Assembly (NCBI RefSeq): GCF_025766255.1
Contig: NW_026516688.1
Span: 124,001-188,000, forward strand
Source: Zychaea mexicana
Lineage: Eukaryota > Mucoromycota > Mucoromycetes > Mucorales > Lichtheimiaceae
Reading direction: 5' to 3'
DNA length: 64,000 nucleotides
Below, one piece after another: positions 1 to 10,959 of the stretch; within the stretch, counting starts at the first letter, position 1; each line of letters opens with the position of its first letter. Under the pieces are notes generated by a model. It worked only from the letters and a program-made list of their open reading frames with translations. It was not told the DNA's origin and did no database searches. Both the position numbers and the translations under genes were made by a program.

Positions 1-670
1 TAATTAGTATCGGCCTCTTGCCACATTAACCAGAGCTTGAAATATGACTTCTTACCAAGCACCAGGTATCTTTTGAAATTGCCTTTCCATGCTTAACCTT
101 CATACATTTTTTTCACACAAAAAGAATACCAAGCTTTAGTCCAGCTGGAGGAAACATAAAATGTACCCCAATAGAAGCGTGATATATCATACCTCCAAAA
201 ATGTGATCCAGTTTTCCAAAAAGTTGAACTTATTTGCCAGCAACAAGCGCCACAGTTCTACTGCAGCATCTAAAGCTGTATCCGAAAGCAAGAGAGAGCT
301 GCATTAGCGATACCAAATGGTAAGATGTTATAGATAGATTAGAGCAACTTACACAAACTCTTTTGACCAGACTGTCGACCAAGCAGAAATGCATAATTGT
401 AGATACGTTGGAAGCGCTCTGGATCATCCATCGCTGCCAAGAGCGAAGGCAAGGCCCGTTTTAGTTTATCCACAGAGTCGAACTGCAACCGAATCATTCC
501 TTGTACAAAGTTCTTATGACCGAATTCACCCATGCGTTCGGAACCGAGATGATAAGATACTAGCAAGAATTCGAGCTGAGTGGGTTCTATACCCAAATCT
601 TCGCAAAGCTGCATCGTTCCTTCAATCGTAATCATCTCCTTGTTTTCTGGATCTGTAATATATGATATCA

Positions 671-701
<31 letters not shown>

Positions 702-1159
702 TTTACCAACTTCAGACTGTTCTCTTGTTCTTTCCTTATCAAAAAGCGACACACTACCTCGATACTGTGTAAAAACTCTCTCCACGGCTCGGATATCGCA
801 GCCAGAAGTCGTGTTGCCTACGAACGGCTGATGGCTTCCTAATTCGTAGTATGCATTCAAAGCAACATTGACATCCCAGTTGACACTTTTCAGTCGTTGC
901 ACAGCCTCATTGTCGCTATGATTGTAATGTATAGATATACGAATGAGCTCGTCTACCCTTGTTTGAAAACTTCAAGGTTTTATACATAAACAATAAAGCT
1001 AGAGGGAAAGGGACCTTCTTTACCTCATGCCGGTGAATTCCACCAAATTCTTCACTTTTTCTAGCTGATTCCCTTTCAATGATAACTGTTGGAGTCAACG
1101 TCAAGCAGACTAGAATACTAAGGTGTTTGAAGGCCAAGACAAAAGCTTACTGAAGACAT
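1..1159 (-). CDS. DCN1: DCN1-like cullin neddylation factor (3' end outside window)
   Basis: Scaffold-type E3 that helps Ubc12 transfer NEDD8/Rub1 to cullins, switching on SCF-type ubiquitin ligases. Read on the minus strand: a 3-codon first exon (MSS, 1151-1159), then 1024-1064, 758-915, about 355-652, about 230-298 and about 55-96; the rest lies beyond base 1. The N-terminus is a UBA-like fold (LEKVKNLVEFTGM, then NEAVQRLKSVNWDVNVALNAYY). It is followed by the PONY/DCUN1 domain (YRDPENKEMITIEG, QLCEDLGIEP, ERFQRIYNYAFLLGRQSGQKS, ELWRLLLANKFNFLENWITFL, KDTWCL). These blocks match the family in order. The intron at 653-757 contains an (AT)n tract. The C-terminal acidic tail of the PONY domain is not in the window. 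It diverges from AIM24 with only about 170 bases between start codons. Confidence 0.9.
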
Positions 1160-1330
1160 GGTCTACAAGATCAGGCGAGTGTTGCGTGCGTACAAGTGTG
1201 CGTGGACAAGAACAAGCTCGCGAGTCGGACCTTAAGAAGTTACAACTACACGGTCAAAAATTGGCGCTTTGCCCTGGCAACTTAGCCTCTCTTTTTTCCT
1301 ACACGCACACACAACATATACAACGCAGCA
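1160..1330. promoter_or_regulatory. shared upstream region of DCN1 and AIM24
   Basis: The 171 bases between two divergent start codons must hold both promoters. They contain CT-rich and ACACAC-rich stretches close to the AIM24 start (about 1285-1325), as is common for fungal 5' leaders. I see no clear TATA box. Inferred from gene positions only. Confidence 0.45.
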
Positions 1331-3262
1331 ATGGCACTTATGCGTGCGCGCTTGCTTGATGCGCCACTAAAGGCATTCGTCCAGCAACAGTGTCGGTCAT
1401 ACGTCGGGCTAGCATACCACGAAGCTGCTCAACCTGAACATCAAGTCAGCCATGTGAATGGTGTACAAACCGTCGATCGTTCGCTAAAGTCGTTCCAGCA
1501 CACGTCGTCGACGAGCCAAGCTTCGAGTGGAATTTCGTCCATTGGCCAGGGTAGCGTATACTGTCTACGTGTGAATATCTATACAACGTGTTTTCTGGTC
1601 GATTGTGAAAAGTTAAACCGAGCTGTTATTGTTAGACGCTGCGTCAAAAAGTACCGCGGAGCCCTTGTTCGAGGTGATCTCTTCGGGTGTAGGTACGAGT
1701 CATAGTTTTCATATCCTTACACATGCATTTTTTTTAGCGGATATATGTGTGCTAATACATTGAGTTCATTGAATATATGTAGGATCTGCGCTTTTGATTA
1801 AGGTAAAGTGTTAGAAATTTTACCACGATATGAAACTGTTCTCGATTACAACCAGCTAACAACCATAGCAACCAATAGCTTCCGCCGGATACGGAAATCA
1901 CTGCAGCAACAGGATCAGCAGTCGGTGCGTCGAGCCGTGTAAGCAATTTATCAAAGGAAAAAGCGCGTTAGTGTATTCTTATTCACAGCTGTTGCCTTAC
2001 TAGGTCACATCAAAACTCTCGCTGGATGATAGCTCAGCAGTAAAGGCTGTTGCGGGTAAACTTGTCGGAGAACCCATGTTCTTTCAAAAGGTAAAGGAGC
2101 AAAACCGACATAGCGAACAAACAGATATATAGACGGTATGAAATAACACAACGACTTAAATTATATAGTATTACACAAAGCAATCGGCTGGTGATATATT
2201 ACTGGCACCTAAACGCATTGGCGAAATTGCTATTGTCAATGTGCGTGGCAGCACAAAATATGCTTTGCGACGAGACGCTTTCTTGGCCAAAACTGAAAAG
2301 GTCACTCTCGATTTGGGATTGAATGGCGTCAAGGGCAAAGACACTGTAAGCATATACTAATGGCGTATAAAAAAAAGGAAAATGATTACAAAATTGATAT
2401 CAATATTCTGTTGTTGCAGGGTCTTGTCAATAAGCTCGTACATACAGTATGCGGTCCAGGAACGATTGCAATTTCCCATTATGGTGGATTATACAGACTG
2501 TCATTGAGTGCTGGCGAAGAATACCTAGTAAACCCACGGTAAGACAAAGTCGGAAATTGCTCGTACATCATGTCCAAATATACTGTCAACCGACCACCTA
2601 AAATCATCGACTCTTTTTCTCTTAGAAACCTTGTGATGTGGGATGTGCGAACTGAACCAACCAAGCTCCATCCTGCCAACCCACTTGTCCCGTCACCACG
2701 ATCACCATTGCGAAAGTATGCATTTGTACGAAATGTTGCTGATAGTCCTTCAATGCAGCCCAAATTGCAGTATATCCAAAGTGTAGCCAAGACATTGCGC
2801 AACTATATTATGGGCGCTCCGGTATGTTAATGAGATATAGCAATTGGCTATGGTTTACAACCCAACTTATATGAACATTCGACAACATTTAGGATTTCGT
2901 GCGTGTCAAGGGTCCGGGTGATATGTTCCTGGCATCAAGAGTAGAACCACGATTCGAATCGGCTAGAATGTAAGTAAATAATTAGCGATACCTTTGTCCA
3001 AATAATCTGTTTTGACCAAATTTTATATAGAATGAATGCTTTGGCCGCTGCCAATGATTCACTTACTCAAGCTTTCGAACCATCTGCTCTTTTCCCTGCT
3101 GCACCAGCCGAGCCTTACACAGCAACACTCTCTTCAAAACGAAAGCATCACCCTGGCTACGCAACTGGAAAGTCTGTCAACGGTATTCCCACCTACTATG
3201 CCGAAGTGGGTGCAAAAGGAAAGGTCACTTTTATCGCTAACAAACCCTCTGAATCCGCATAA
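1331..3262 (+). CDS. AIM24: AIM24 mitochondrial inner-membrane protein
   Basis: Aim24 family proteins lie in the mitochondrial inner membrane and support MICOS/cristae organisation. Ten exons fit with consistent phase and give about 410 residues: 1331-1550, 1636-1692, 1783-1802, 1879-1938, 2004-2090, 2181-2345, 2420-2538, 2626-2821, 2893-2969, 3031-3262. The N-terminus (MALMRARLLDAPLKAF...CRSYVG) is a basic amphipathic presequence. The AIM24 domain follows: PLFEVISSGVGSALLIK, LPPDTEITAATGSAVGAS, KLVGEPMFFQK, GEIAIVNVRG, HYGGLYRLSLSAGEEYLVNP, NLVMWDV, LRNYIMGAPDFVRVKGPGDMFLASR. The C-terminal tail (KRKHHPGYATGKSVNGIPTY) is less conserved. The start chosen is the first ATG that gives the presequence. 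The number of tiny exons (20 and 57 bases) is notable but typical of such fungi. Confidence 0.86.
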
Positions 3263-3623
3263 ACAAAATAAACAGGTTTCTTTTTTTCCACAAGTTAGTC
3301 GAATGCTCTACGGCTAAAGCGGGTGACAAATTTGGGAGTTATTCCCATAATTCGTCTCTATCGTATCAATTCTGCCACATTTTTTGCGACAAAAGTATAT
3401 TTGCAGCTCACAATACCGATCTCCTGTTCTACGTGTACTAATTACATGCAGGCTGTATTTAAGATGGAACGTTACTTCACTAGGTTCCAGCCCGGGTGGA
3501 GAGCACGCGCGCGGCTGAAGCACTTTTGTGTTACTAGAAGTGGATTAGGTTCACTGCGCCAAGGTCTCCAGCGACTGGAGAGACGTATGTTTTACCTCTT
3601 TTTTTAACTCGAGCTCTTACAAG
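3263..3623. other. AIM24 3' region and F-box gene promoter
   Basis: This stretch holds the AIM24 3' UTR and the presumed promoter of the next gene. A T-rich run just before 3605 may be its leader. I see no other gene here. Confidence 0.4.
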
Positions 3624-5731
3624 ATGGGCATTGACGACTTACCGGAGGAACAACTTGCCTTTATGGCGAAACTTCCTTTCGACGTTGTCACCGAGATCTT
3701 TGCTTATCTCGACCAAGAAGACTGTCTAGTGTGTATGGCAGTATGTCGCGGCTGGTACACTCAAATACCAAGTTATACAGAGAACAAGTGGAGAAGCATA
3801 CAACTTTCGGAACGCGATCCCTATGTCGTCAGTTCTCGACGCGCTCGTTGCCTAGGGAAGCATGTGAAGGACGTCCATTTCAACAAGTTTAAAGACGAAA
3901 ATGCGCTGTATGTCGCGATGTATAGACTGCTTCAATTAGGCTGTGATGAAATTGAGTCTCTAGGTGAGAAAGAGAAGAAATGTTGATGAACGGCTCTATA
4001 AACCAAAGCTTGCTTTACCAATTCATTTAAATTGGAAACACTCGTATAGTCTTTGTAAACTGCTCTACACGAGAACAGCGCAGATTTCTTGGCCTTTCGC
4101 AACAACTCGGATCTCAATTGGCGCACTTGACGATGAGATCACATGACTCTGCCGTCCCACTATTGTACATCCTCTGTACGTGTCCAAAACTAACAAGTTT
4201 TACATACCGAGGCGAATACATTCCCTGGCAACTTGGTCAACGCGCACACGAACAGATACCTGTCGAATCAATACCGATCTTCGACAAACTCAAATATATG
4301 TATATTGACGCTACAATTGATATGCATCCTGAACTTGTATCCATTCTTCAAAAATGTCCCAATTTACAATATTTCATCGACGCAAGCTCGGCAACCAAAC
4401 ATAATGAGCCGCAACCTGTGGACCTGACCTATCACCCTGGCCACACGAATTCAAGCGACGTAATACGACTCAAAAACATATTTTCTTGGTGCCCAAATCT
4501 TGTTTATATTGCAAAGAAGAGCAACTACGGTTATGTACCTTATAAAGACATCATGAAATCGATTGTTGGCGAAGGTCCAAGTGCGGTAGCTATTACTAAT
4601 AGCGCATTGCACTCTCAGCGGAAGCAAAGTCGACTATATCATCTAGCAGTAAGCCAAAGCGAAGGTTACGACGAGATCGCACAGGTTTTGCGCAACAAAC
4701 AGTATACACTTGAGCATCTGGATTTAACAACAGCACAAGCCAACCGGGTTGACATCGACTGGTCGCCCGTATTTCGATCCCTGCAATTGCCTCTTTTACG
4801 TACACTCATATGCAACACTCACTTTGACACAGCAGCAATTATATCTATGCTCAACTCATGTCCTTCACTCAATCTAATGAAATTGGACTACTGTCACCGA
4901 AGAATAGAAAATGTTGAACTACAGCCTTTACGTATACTACCAAGGCTACACACTTTCTATCTACAGCGATTCATGTTTATGGACGAACTTTCGGTGGCAA
5001 CACTACTACAGCGGCTTCCTGGGCTAGAAAAGCTTGGCATCCAGGACTCCTCTGCAACGTTGAGCGACCCAACGATCTACAAATGCTTAAAGCATTTAAA
5101 GCATTTGGACCTTTTTGCTATCGATTGGGGCCGTCGATTTGGCCAACAAGGACAACGATCACAAGGGACAGGGATGGTGGTATCACCAGCCATGTTTAAG
5201 TACATGGCTCAATATTCCAATCTCGAGACTGTACGACTTTGGCGGGTACCAAAAATTACATACGAGTTACTTTCAGCGATAGCTCATATCGCCACGCTTA
5301 GATGCCTTGAAGTAAAACTCGCTTGTGCACCCGATGGAGATGAAGCTGAACTGCTCTGGTTTGCCCACAAGCTCCGAGAAAAATCCATGATCGAGAAGCT
5401 AAAGCTAGAGCCTTTACGCTACCTGAACTACGCTGTTCTCTCCGTGTTAGGTGATCTCCCCCGGCTTAATACGCTAAGCGTTTGGTTTGGTAACGGTTAT
5501 ACGAGACCGCCTATGGAACTTGACACATCCGGCGTTATCCAATTGTTGCGTAAGAGCAAGAGCCTCAAAAAAGTTGTTTTTGACGATGCATTCACAAGAG
5601 AGAATTTACCAGGGGCCATCATCCAAAGGCGGTTGCAAGAACATGGCGTTTCCTTTTATAATATCACCACCAAATACTCCAGACATGTTGATGATTTGCA
5701 TGTTGGAAATATAATAGTGACACGAGTATAA
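3624..5731 (+). CDS. F-box / leucine-rich-repeat-like protein
   Basis: Probably the substrate-recruiting subunit of an SCF ubiquitin ligase. Exon 1 (3624-3963) starts MGIDDLPEEQ and carries an F-box at residues about 13-55 (LPFDVVTEIFAYLDQEDCL, VCRGWYTQIP, WRSIQL). After one intron (about 3964-4073; the exact acceptor is uncertain), exon 2 runs to the stop at 5731. It encodes about 550 residues with irregular leucine-rich segments (LLRTLICNTHF, LNLMKLDYCH, LPRLHTFYLQRF, LKHLDLFAIDW, LETVRLWRVP, LEVKLAC), the pattern of a degenerate LRR solenoid. No specific family member is recognised, so no symbol is given. The target cannot be inferred. DCN1, upstream, activates the same class of ligases, but the proximity is probably chance. 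Confidence 0.8.
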
Positions 5732-6126
5732 TTTTCATCACAGCGATTAACTTTTTATGTAATTAATCGCTTGTCATCCTCACGCTGGTATCGCTTCATT
5801 GCCTTGAAGTCAGGCACGGAAGCATTCATTACTACATTAAAGTGAAAATATAGTCCATTTTGAATTTGTATGCTATTAATACTATGCTCTTTAAAGTTAT
5901 ACGCAGTGAGTGCAATTAAATCTAACATGGACACCGAAGCACAGACTATCATTATAAACCATCCAATGCCACACCCCAATTAAAAGAGAAAAGAGCGTTC
6001 CAACATCAAGTCTATTAAAATGCTACTGGACGCACTCTAATGCTTTGATTCGCGTACGTCCTATTTTTATTTGTACAAAGAACGCAGACATGGCCTTTTT
6101 TTAATAAAGAATAGAATAAAATGCAT
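5732..6126. other. intergenic, convergent 3' ends
   Basis: This is the AT-rich space between the 3' end of the F-box gene and the 3' end of ATP3. It contains candidate polyadenylation signals on both sides (for example AATAAAA around 6105-6120). A 74-codon open frame on the minus strand (5755-5979) shows no family signature and I leave it out. Confidence 0.5.
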
Positions 6127-6546
6127 TTACAGGGCAGAGGCACCAGTAATAATATCAACTATAGGACGAAGGCAAATTAAATAGATAGTGTTAGAGCACA
6201 CATACAATTAAAAAGAGGCGAGCCACAAGTGGATCTTCCTCTACCCATCACCTCCCTTAAGAAACCAAAACTTACTCAATTCGTTGGTAATGACGGCCTG
6301 ACGACCACGGTTGTAGGTCATGGTCAACTTGCTAATCATGTCACCGGCGTTGTTGGTGGCGTTCTCCATAGCAGCACGCTTGGCGCACATTTCAGAGGCG
6401 TAACCCTCAACCAAGCCCCAGTAGAGACCGTTGGCGAAGGTGAACTCCTGCAAGTTGGCGAGCACATCATCTTCGATTTCGTAGACGGCGAAGTTGGCTA
6501 ATAATGCGAAAGAAAAATGAGCAACTAATTGATCGCATATCCACAA

Positions 6547-6582
<36 letters not shown>

Positions 6583-7579
6583 TAATAAACAACTTACGGG
6601 AAGACTTGAAAACTTCCTCAGAGTAGGCGGGGATAACATCAGCTTCGTAGGCAATGACCGACTTGAACTGGTTGTAGACAATCTTGGCGGTGTCGAATTC
6701 GACACCCTGGGCCTTGATGACATCGGCGATCGAGGAAGCCTCGGCGAAGGTGGGGATGTCCTTACCGATCTGGTTGAAGGTGATGACAATGTTGTCGCGG
6801 GCGAAACGCAAGAGCTGGGCCTTGGGCTTATCACCCAAGACAGCGACAGCAGACTCGGGGCGCTCTTCGAGCAAACGGCGGGTAGCCTTGGAAACACTGC
6901 TGTGAATACCACCGCACAAACCACGGTCAGACGAAGTGGCAACGAAAAGGACCTTGCCATCCTCAGCAGCCTTAGTCTCGGCGCTTTCGAAAAGGGCTAA
7001 TAAGTTATGGGTTGGCATTGATAGATTGGATGGTCAGTGTCAATTATTAATTATGTTACTGCCCACTAACAATAACAATCAACGCGTTCCTCCCTCTTCC
7101 ACCACCCCTGTTTCGACAACCCCCTCCCAGTATTGTATGATGATATTTACAGTTTGAGGCGGCACCGAAGGCGCGAGCAGCTTCCATACCACGCTGGGCC
7201 TTGTTGACCTTGGTCGAGGCAATCATCTTCATGGACTTGGTGATCTTTTCAATGTTGGAAACCGACTTCAAACGAAGTTGAACTAATTAAACGCATGCAA
7301 AGGATAGGTGGTCAGCGTAAGTTTGTATGTGTGTGCTTTTTGTTTTTTTTTTCGAGAAAGTGTCAAATATAATGGGGAACGAGATTATTTACTTTCTTTC
7401 AAGGTGGCCATGTTGCGGGCCTGGACGCCATTGCTAGTAATTTTTGGAGAAAATCATGAAAACGCGCTGTGAGTTTCATTCTCTCGATCGCATCTCGTCC
7501 GTACTGTAGCTTTCTACTGTGCTTACCTCAAGGGAGCGACGGCAGGGCGGATGGCAATGCGCGAAGCGGAGGACAACAT
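6127..7579 (-). CDS. ATP3: F1F0-ATP synthase gamma subunit, mitochondrial
   Basis: Central rotating stalk of mitochondrial F1, coupling proton flow to ATP synthesis in the alpha3beta3 head. Six exons on the minus strand with matching phases give 292 residues, the normal length: 7527-7579, 7393-7433, 7151-7282, 6598-6996, 6276-6497, 6127-6158. The N-terminus [18 protein letters not shown] is a mitochondrial presequence. The first gamma helix follows ([39 protein letters not shown]). The Rossmann-like core has the strongly conserved [17 protein letters not shown]. The C-terminal helix carries [26 protein letters not shown] and [10 protein letters not shown] before the stop. Intron 4 (6499-6597) has an (AT)n microsatellite. 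The short last exon (32 bases) is supported by the exact family C-terminus. Confidence 0.97.
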
Positions 7580-8659
7580 TATCGAGACAAAGTTGTAGGT
7601 GAGGAGGTGCACAATTTTTTTTAGGAACCCTCGTATATTTTTTCGCCATTGGGACGGGGGTGAATCGGGCCAATCGCGGCTTGCGACTCTATAATACGTC
7701 ACACTTTTTTAGCGGTGTTAAATCGTCCCTCCCAGGCTACAAAAGGCCGCCGCCTATCCCGGTCACTGTATAAATTTTCCCCTTGACAGGAATCATCGGT
7801 GGTCGTCCGACCTTTACGGTTTCCAGTTACTCTGAGAAAAGCACACTTTACGCGTAGCAGTTTTCGAGAGCGGTGTAATTCTGAAGCCTACTAGCATTTT
7901 AAATGGCACACCGGAAAAATAGCCACTCTGGTCGTCTTGGATACGCGGATTACCATGACTCTTATTGTGCAGGCGTCGCGTTCACTTGCCAGCGGCGTGC
8001 GAACGCTGTAGGTGTTGCTGCTTTCGACTCAATTTGAAAGCATAATTTATTGCAGCGATGGTACTTCCAATATGCAATTCACTTATCGAAGGCCATCCAA
8101 TGCTATTTGCATCAAGCCCCAGGCTGTATAAACCTTCTTCACAGATGTGTAAATTAATGTAGCTGATCCTATTACTCGTGAATCAAGTAGCCCAATAAAA
8201 AAAATGAAAGAGCAAATAATTCGTCCTACTCAACTATTACTGTGAGTTTTTAGGGATTTGTCCTGTCAAAACTCCAAACACCACCGATGAGGTCAGACGA
8301 CCAACACACTGTCATTCAAATATTATTAAATTGTGACACAAGGTCTGTAGACGCGTTGTGTTTTGAAAGATATAAGGTTAAATAAAAAATGCATTGACTC
8401 TTGGGGTCATCATATCCTTCAGCAAGTAAAGCTGTATAGCGATTTTGACAATATTTGTTCCTTTTGATGATGGTGGGTCTCATTAGCACTTACATATTAC
8501 CTTTTCCTTTAGAAATCTCTTTCAATTTTATGCCGTACATCCTCCTGGCGACCTCAATAAAATGTAAATGCTGTAAAGTGCGTTCGAAAAGTTGCACTTT
8601 CTTGCTCTCTAAAAGCTTATTTGAAGAGTTCTATTCTTGTAAAAAAAATGGCCCTATGA
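7580..8659. other. ATP3 upstream region and intergenic DNA
   Basis: The first 200-300 bases must contain the ATP3 promoter; a TATAA-like site (GACTCTATAATACG) lies near 7690 and GC-rich blocks near 7730-7760. Beyond that I find no coding signature on either strand. Open frames around 8455-8670 are low-complexity and have no family resemblance. Confidence 0.4.
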
Positions 8660-8770
8660 TATATATTTAAATAAAGTGGTCCCTGGAGGACAGATGCTGA
8701 CACGCAGCGAAGCGGAGGGGCTCACATCGTCCGGAAGCGAAGCGGAGGGACCACTTTATATATTTAAAGG
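8660..8770. repeat. MITE-like inverted repeat element
   Basis: A 12-base perfect inverted repeat (AAAGTGGTCCCT at 8673-8684 and its complement AGGGACCACTTT at 8747-8758) is extended by AT-rich imperfect arms (ATTTAAATA / TATATTTAAA). Between the arms GCGAAGCGGAGGG occurs twice as a direct repeat (about 8706 and 8736). The whole could fold into one hairpin of about 105 bases. Size and architecture suggest a miniature inverted-repeat transposable element or a structured non-coding element. There is no coding capacity. Confidence 0.55.
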
Positions 8771-9054
8771 GACATTATCCATTCGTTAGACCACCTCGAA
8801 TCCTTCCCCACATATTGTAAAAGAAATAGCAATAAATAGACACGTACGAGGAAAAACAAAAAGGATAATAATTGCTTTAATAAGGCAAATCCGCGAAACA
8901 TAATGTTCAATATATGAAAATTAGTCTGTAAAAACCTGATACTAAATAATTTTATAAAGTAGCTCGAAGGCGATTTCGTGGATACGCTTTGTTTCATACA
9001 CGCAAAAAGGCAGAATGTTACAATCAACGACGTAGTAGTATCAACCTTCGTCCA

Positions 9055-9227
9055 TTAGCTGAAGGTACCAATCCGTGAAAGATCAGTATAGGTTTTAATA
9101 ACATTGCAAAACATCTCGCAACGGAACGTCTGTGCGTAAAGCCATGCCTCTTTCGAAACCGAGCTTGACCCAATCCAAACCTTGCCATAAGGAGGAACTA
9201 GCTGGGTGATATATGCTTCTATTGGTG
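9055..9227 (-). CDS. coding-looking terminal exon, unrecognised
   Basis: On the minus strand, after an acceptor-like TTTAG (ending at 9228), an open frame of 57 codons ends in TAA at 9055. It reads like real protein (PYGKVWIGSSSVSKEAWLY, TFRCEMFCNVIKTYTDLS). I could not join it in phase to the open frames upstream at 9411-9799, so its first exon is unknown. I do not recognise the family. It may be the end of a small gene or a decayed exon. Confidence 0.35.
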
Positions 9228-9490
9228 CTAAAGTACGCTTTCAAACGAATGGTGTTGTTATTGAGTTCTTAGCATTTAAATGTATTTGATACGCATTGTA
9301 CTTATCTATGTATATCGTTAACAGAGAATTTTTCTCATTCTTACGTACCGACATAATGCTACTCGAGTTTTCTTTTTGGAGCGTGTGTGTGTATGTATAT
9401 CGAGTTGTACTTAAAGAAGAATTAACTCGGTTTTTGCGTCGCGTATCGGAGGGTATACTTGCGTAAGAAAGAATTCTGCATTTCGTGAGG

Positions 9491-9799
9491 CTATATCAGG
9501 GCTCGGTGCATGTCGAGCCCGAATTGCTGTAGCTTTTCGATAAGCGTCAATTCTGATATCGGACAAGTGGTTGTATTTGGGTTGATATATACTTTTGTCG
9601 GGGTCATCAATGTCTCGATCTCGAACTGATGGAGTTGCTGTCTGAAATATCCCTCTCGTGAATTGAGTGTACAATCTTGCGCCATCAGAAAAGTGGTTAT
9701 CTTGTCTGACTGCGAGGGTAAGACAAAGGAGGAAAGCACCTGGATTATATCTTCAGGTTTCCACTGTAGCAGCTCTTCAGTGCTAGGCGGTTCATCCAT
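9491..9799 (-). CDS. hypothetical small protein (102 aa)
   Basis: Single open frame on the minus strand from ATG at 9799 (MDEPPSTEELLQWKPEDII). The mid part has acidic, helix-like composition (VLSSFVLPSQSDKITTFLMA). The second half overlaps a second open frame (9411-9674) that also looks protein-like (SDIRIDAYRKATAIRARHAP), so it is unclear which frame is coding downstream of about 9670. An intron or frameshift between the two frames is possible. A CT-rich tract upstream (about 9820-9870 on the minus strand) could be a leader. No family is recognised. Confidence 0.4.
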   Translation of the reverse strand: MDEPPSTEELLQWKPEDIIQVLSSFVLPSQSDKITTFLMAQDCTLNSREGYFRQQLHQFEIETLMTPTKVYINPNTTTCPISELTLIEKLQQFGLDMHRALI

Positions 9800-9871
9800 G
9801 GTGCAAAACAACGGTACTTGTTTGCTATCGGTCTCTCGCCAAAGAAGTAAAGGGAAAGAGAGGATGAGCAA

Positions 9872-10959
9872 AGAGGTAGTAAAATTGTTAGGTCATATAT
9901 AAAAATGATGTTGCTCATGGGCACCATTACATACAGTAGACTGATGAAGTGATGCATTGTTTGCCTAAATCATACTGGTGTTTGGCACAATTCTCTAAGA
10001 AGTTATCAGCTCAAATCATCATGAAAATAGTAGTATAGCAGAAACCTGTATTCCATCATATACTGCTTTTACTGTTGTTTTATGCTCTTTTTATACATAC
10101 TTGTAACTTCAAGCTTGATTCACATGAAGTGTATCTGCATCAGCATGCTGGAGCGTCACTATCAACGTGCAAGGTTAAAACAGCTGTATCTAACGAGTAT
10201 ACATCAATCGTAAGTTTTCGTACGGTGATAGTTATCTTTGACAAAGGGTCGCCCTATGATAAAATGTTATGTAATGATATCACCATCATAAGAAGCGTAG
10301 TCATTCTTTTGAGCTTACACCTCTTGATATATTGGCAGTAGATAATGAGTCAATCCCACGGATTATTGCTTTGCCTCTTTTCAACATAGCGCTGGAACTT
10401 TGGTGATTATTTTCCGTTTTGCTCGTACTACTTTTATTATATTACTTGGTAGAGCACTTGTCGACGATAAGATATCTATTTTATTATATACTCATAGTAG
10501 AATTATCATCATTTGTTATGTTGTGTTAATGATAGCAGAATTTTATGTGTTTTTGTCGTCTTGCTGACGGTTTTTCTTTATAAGGTAGGGACGCTAACTT
10601 GATTATATGAACCTGTTCCCGCCTGCTAAAATACTGTAGAAAGGCATGGCCCATGTTTGCTGCCATTTCAATCCCTGCTGCACCAGCCATGTAACACATG
10701 TCTACTATCTGGAATAAAATCCAAGCACGAATGCGAATAAAAAGGTATCTACAAAGCAGTCGATCTAGTGATAATGGCCTCCTGTAGAAGCATTGAAGTT
10801 GAACAATTCGCGATAGGGAACCAACCGGATCAACTCCACCATCTTGAAGCGGAACTCAAATGAAGATTTCATATAAGACTTACATCTGAAACAGATACTT
10901 TTTCAATCTTTAACTTGTCCAACTGCACTTTCTCGTTTCGACGAATAACTAACCCAACC
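9872..10959. other. intergenic, AT-rich; glutaredoxin promoter at right end
   Basis: I see no gene here. Short open frames (for example 10075-10341) lack any signature. The last 100 bases before 10960 contain a pyrimidine-rich leader-like stretch (CTTTTTCAATCTTTAACTTG). Confidence 0.4.
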
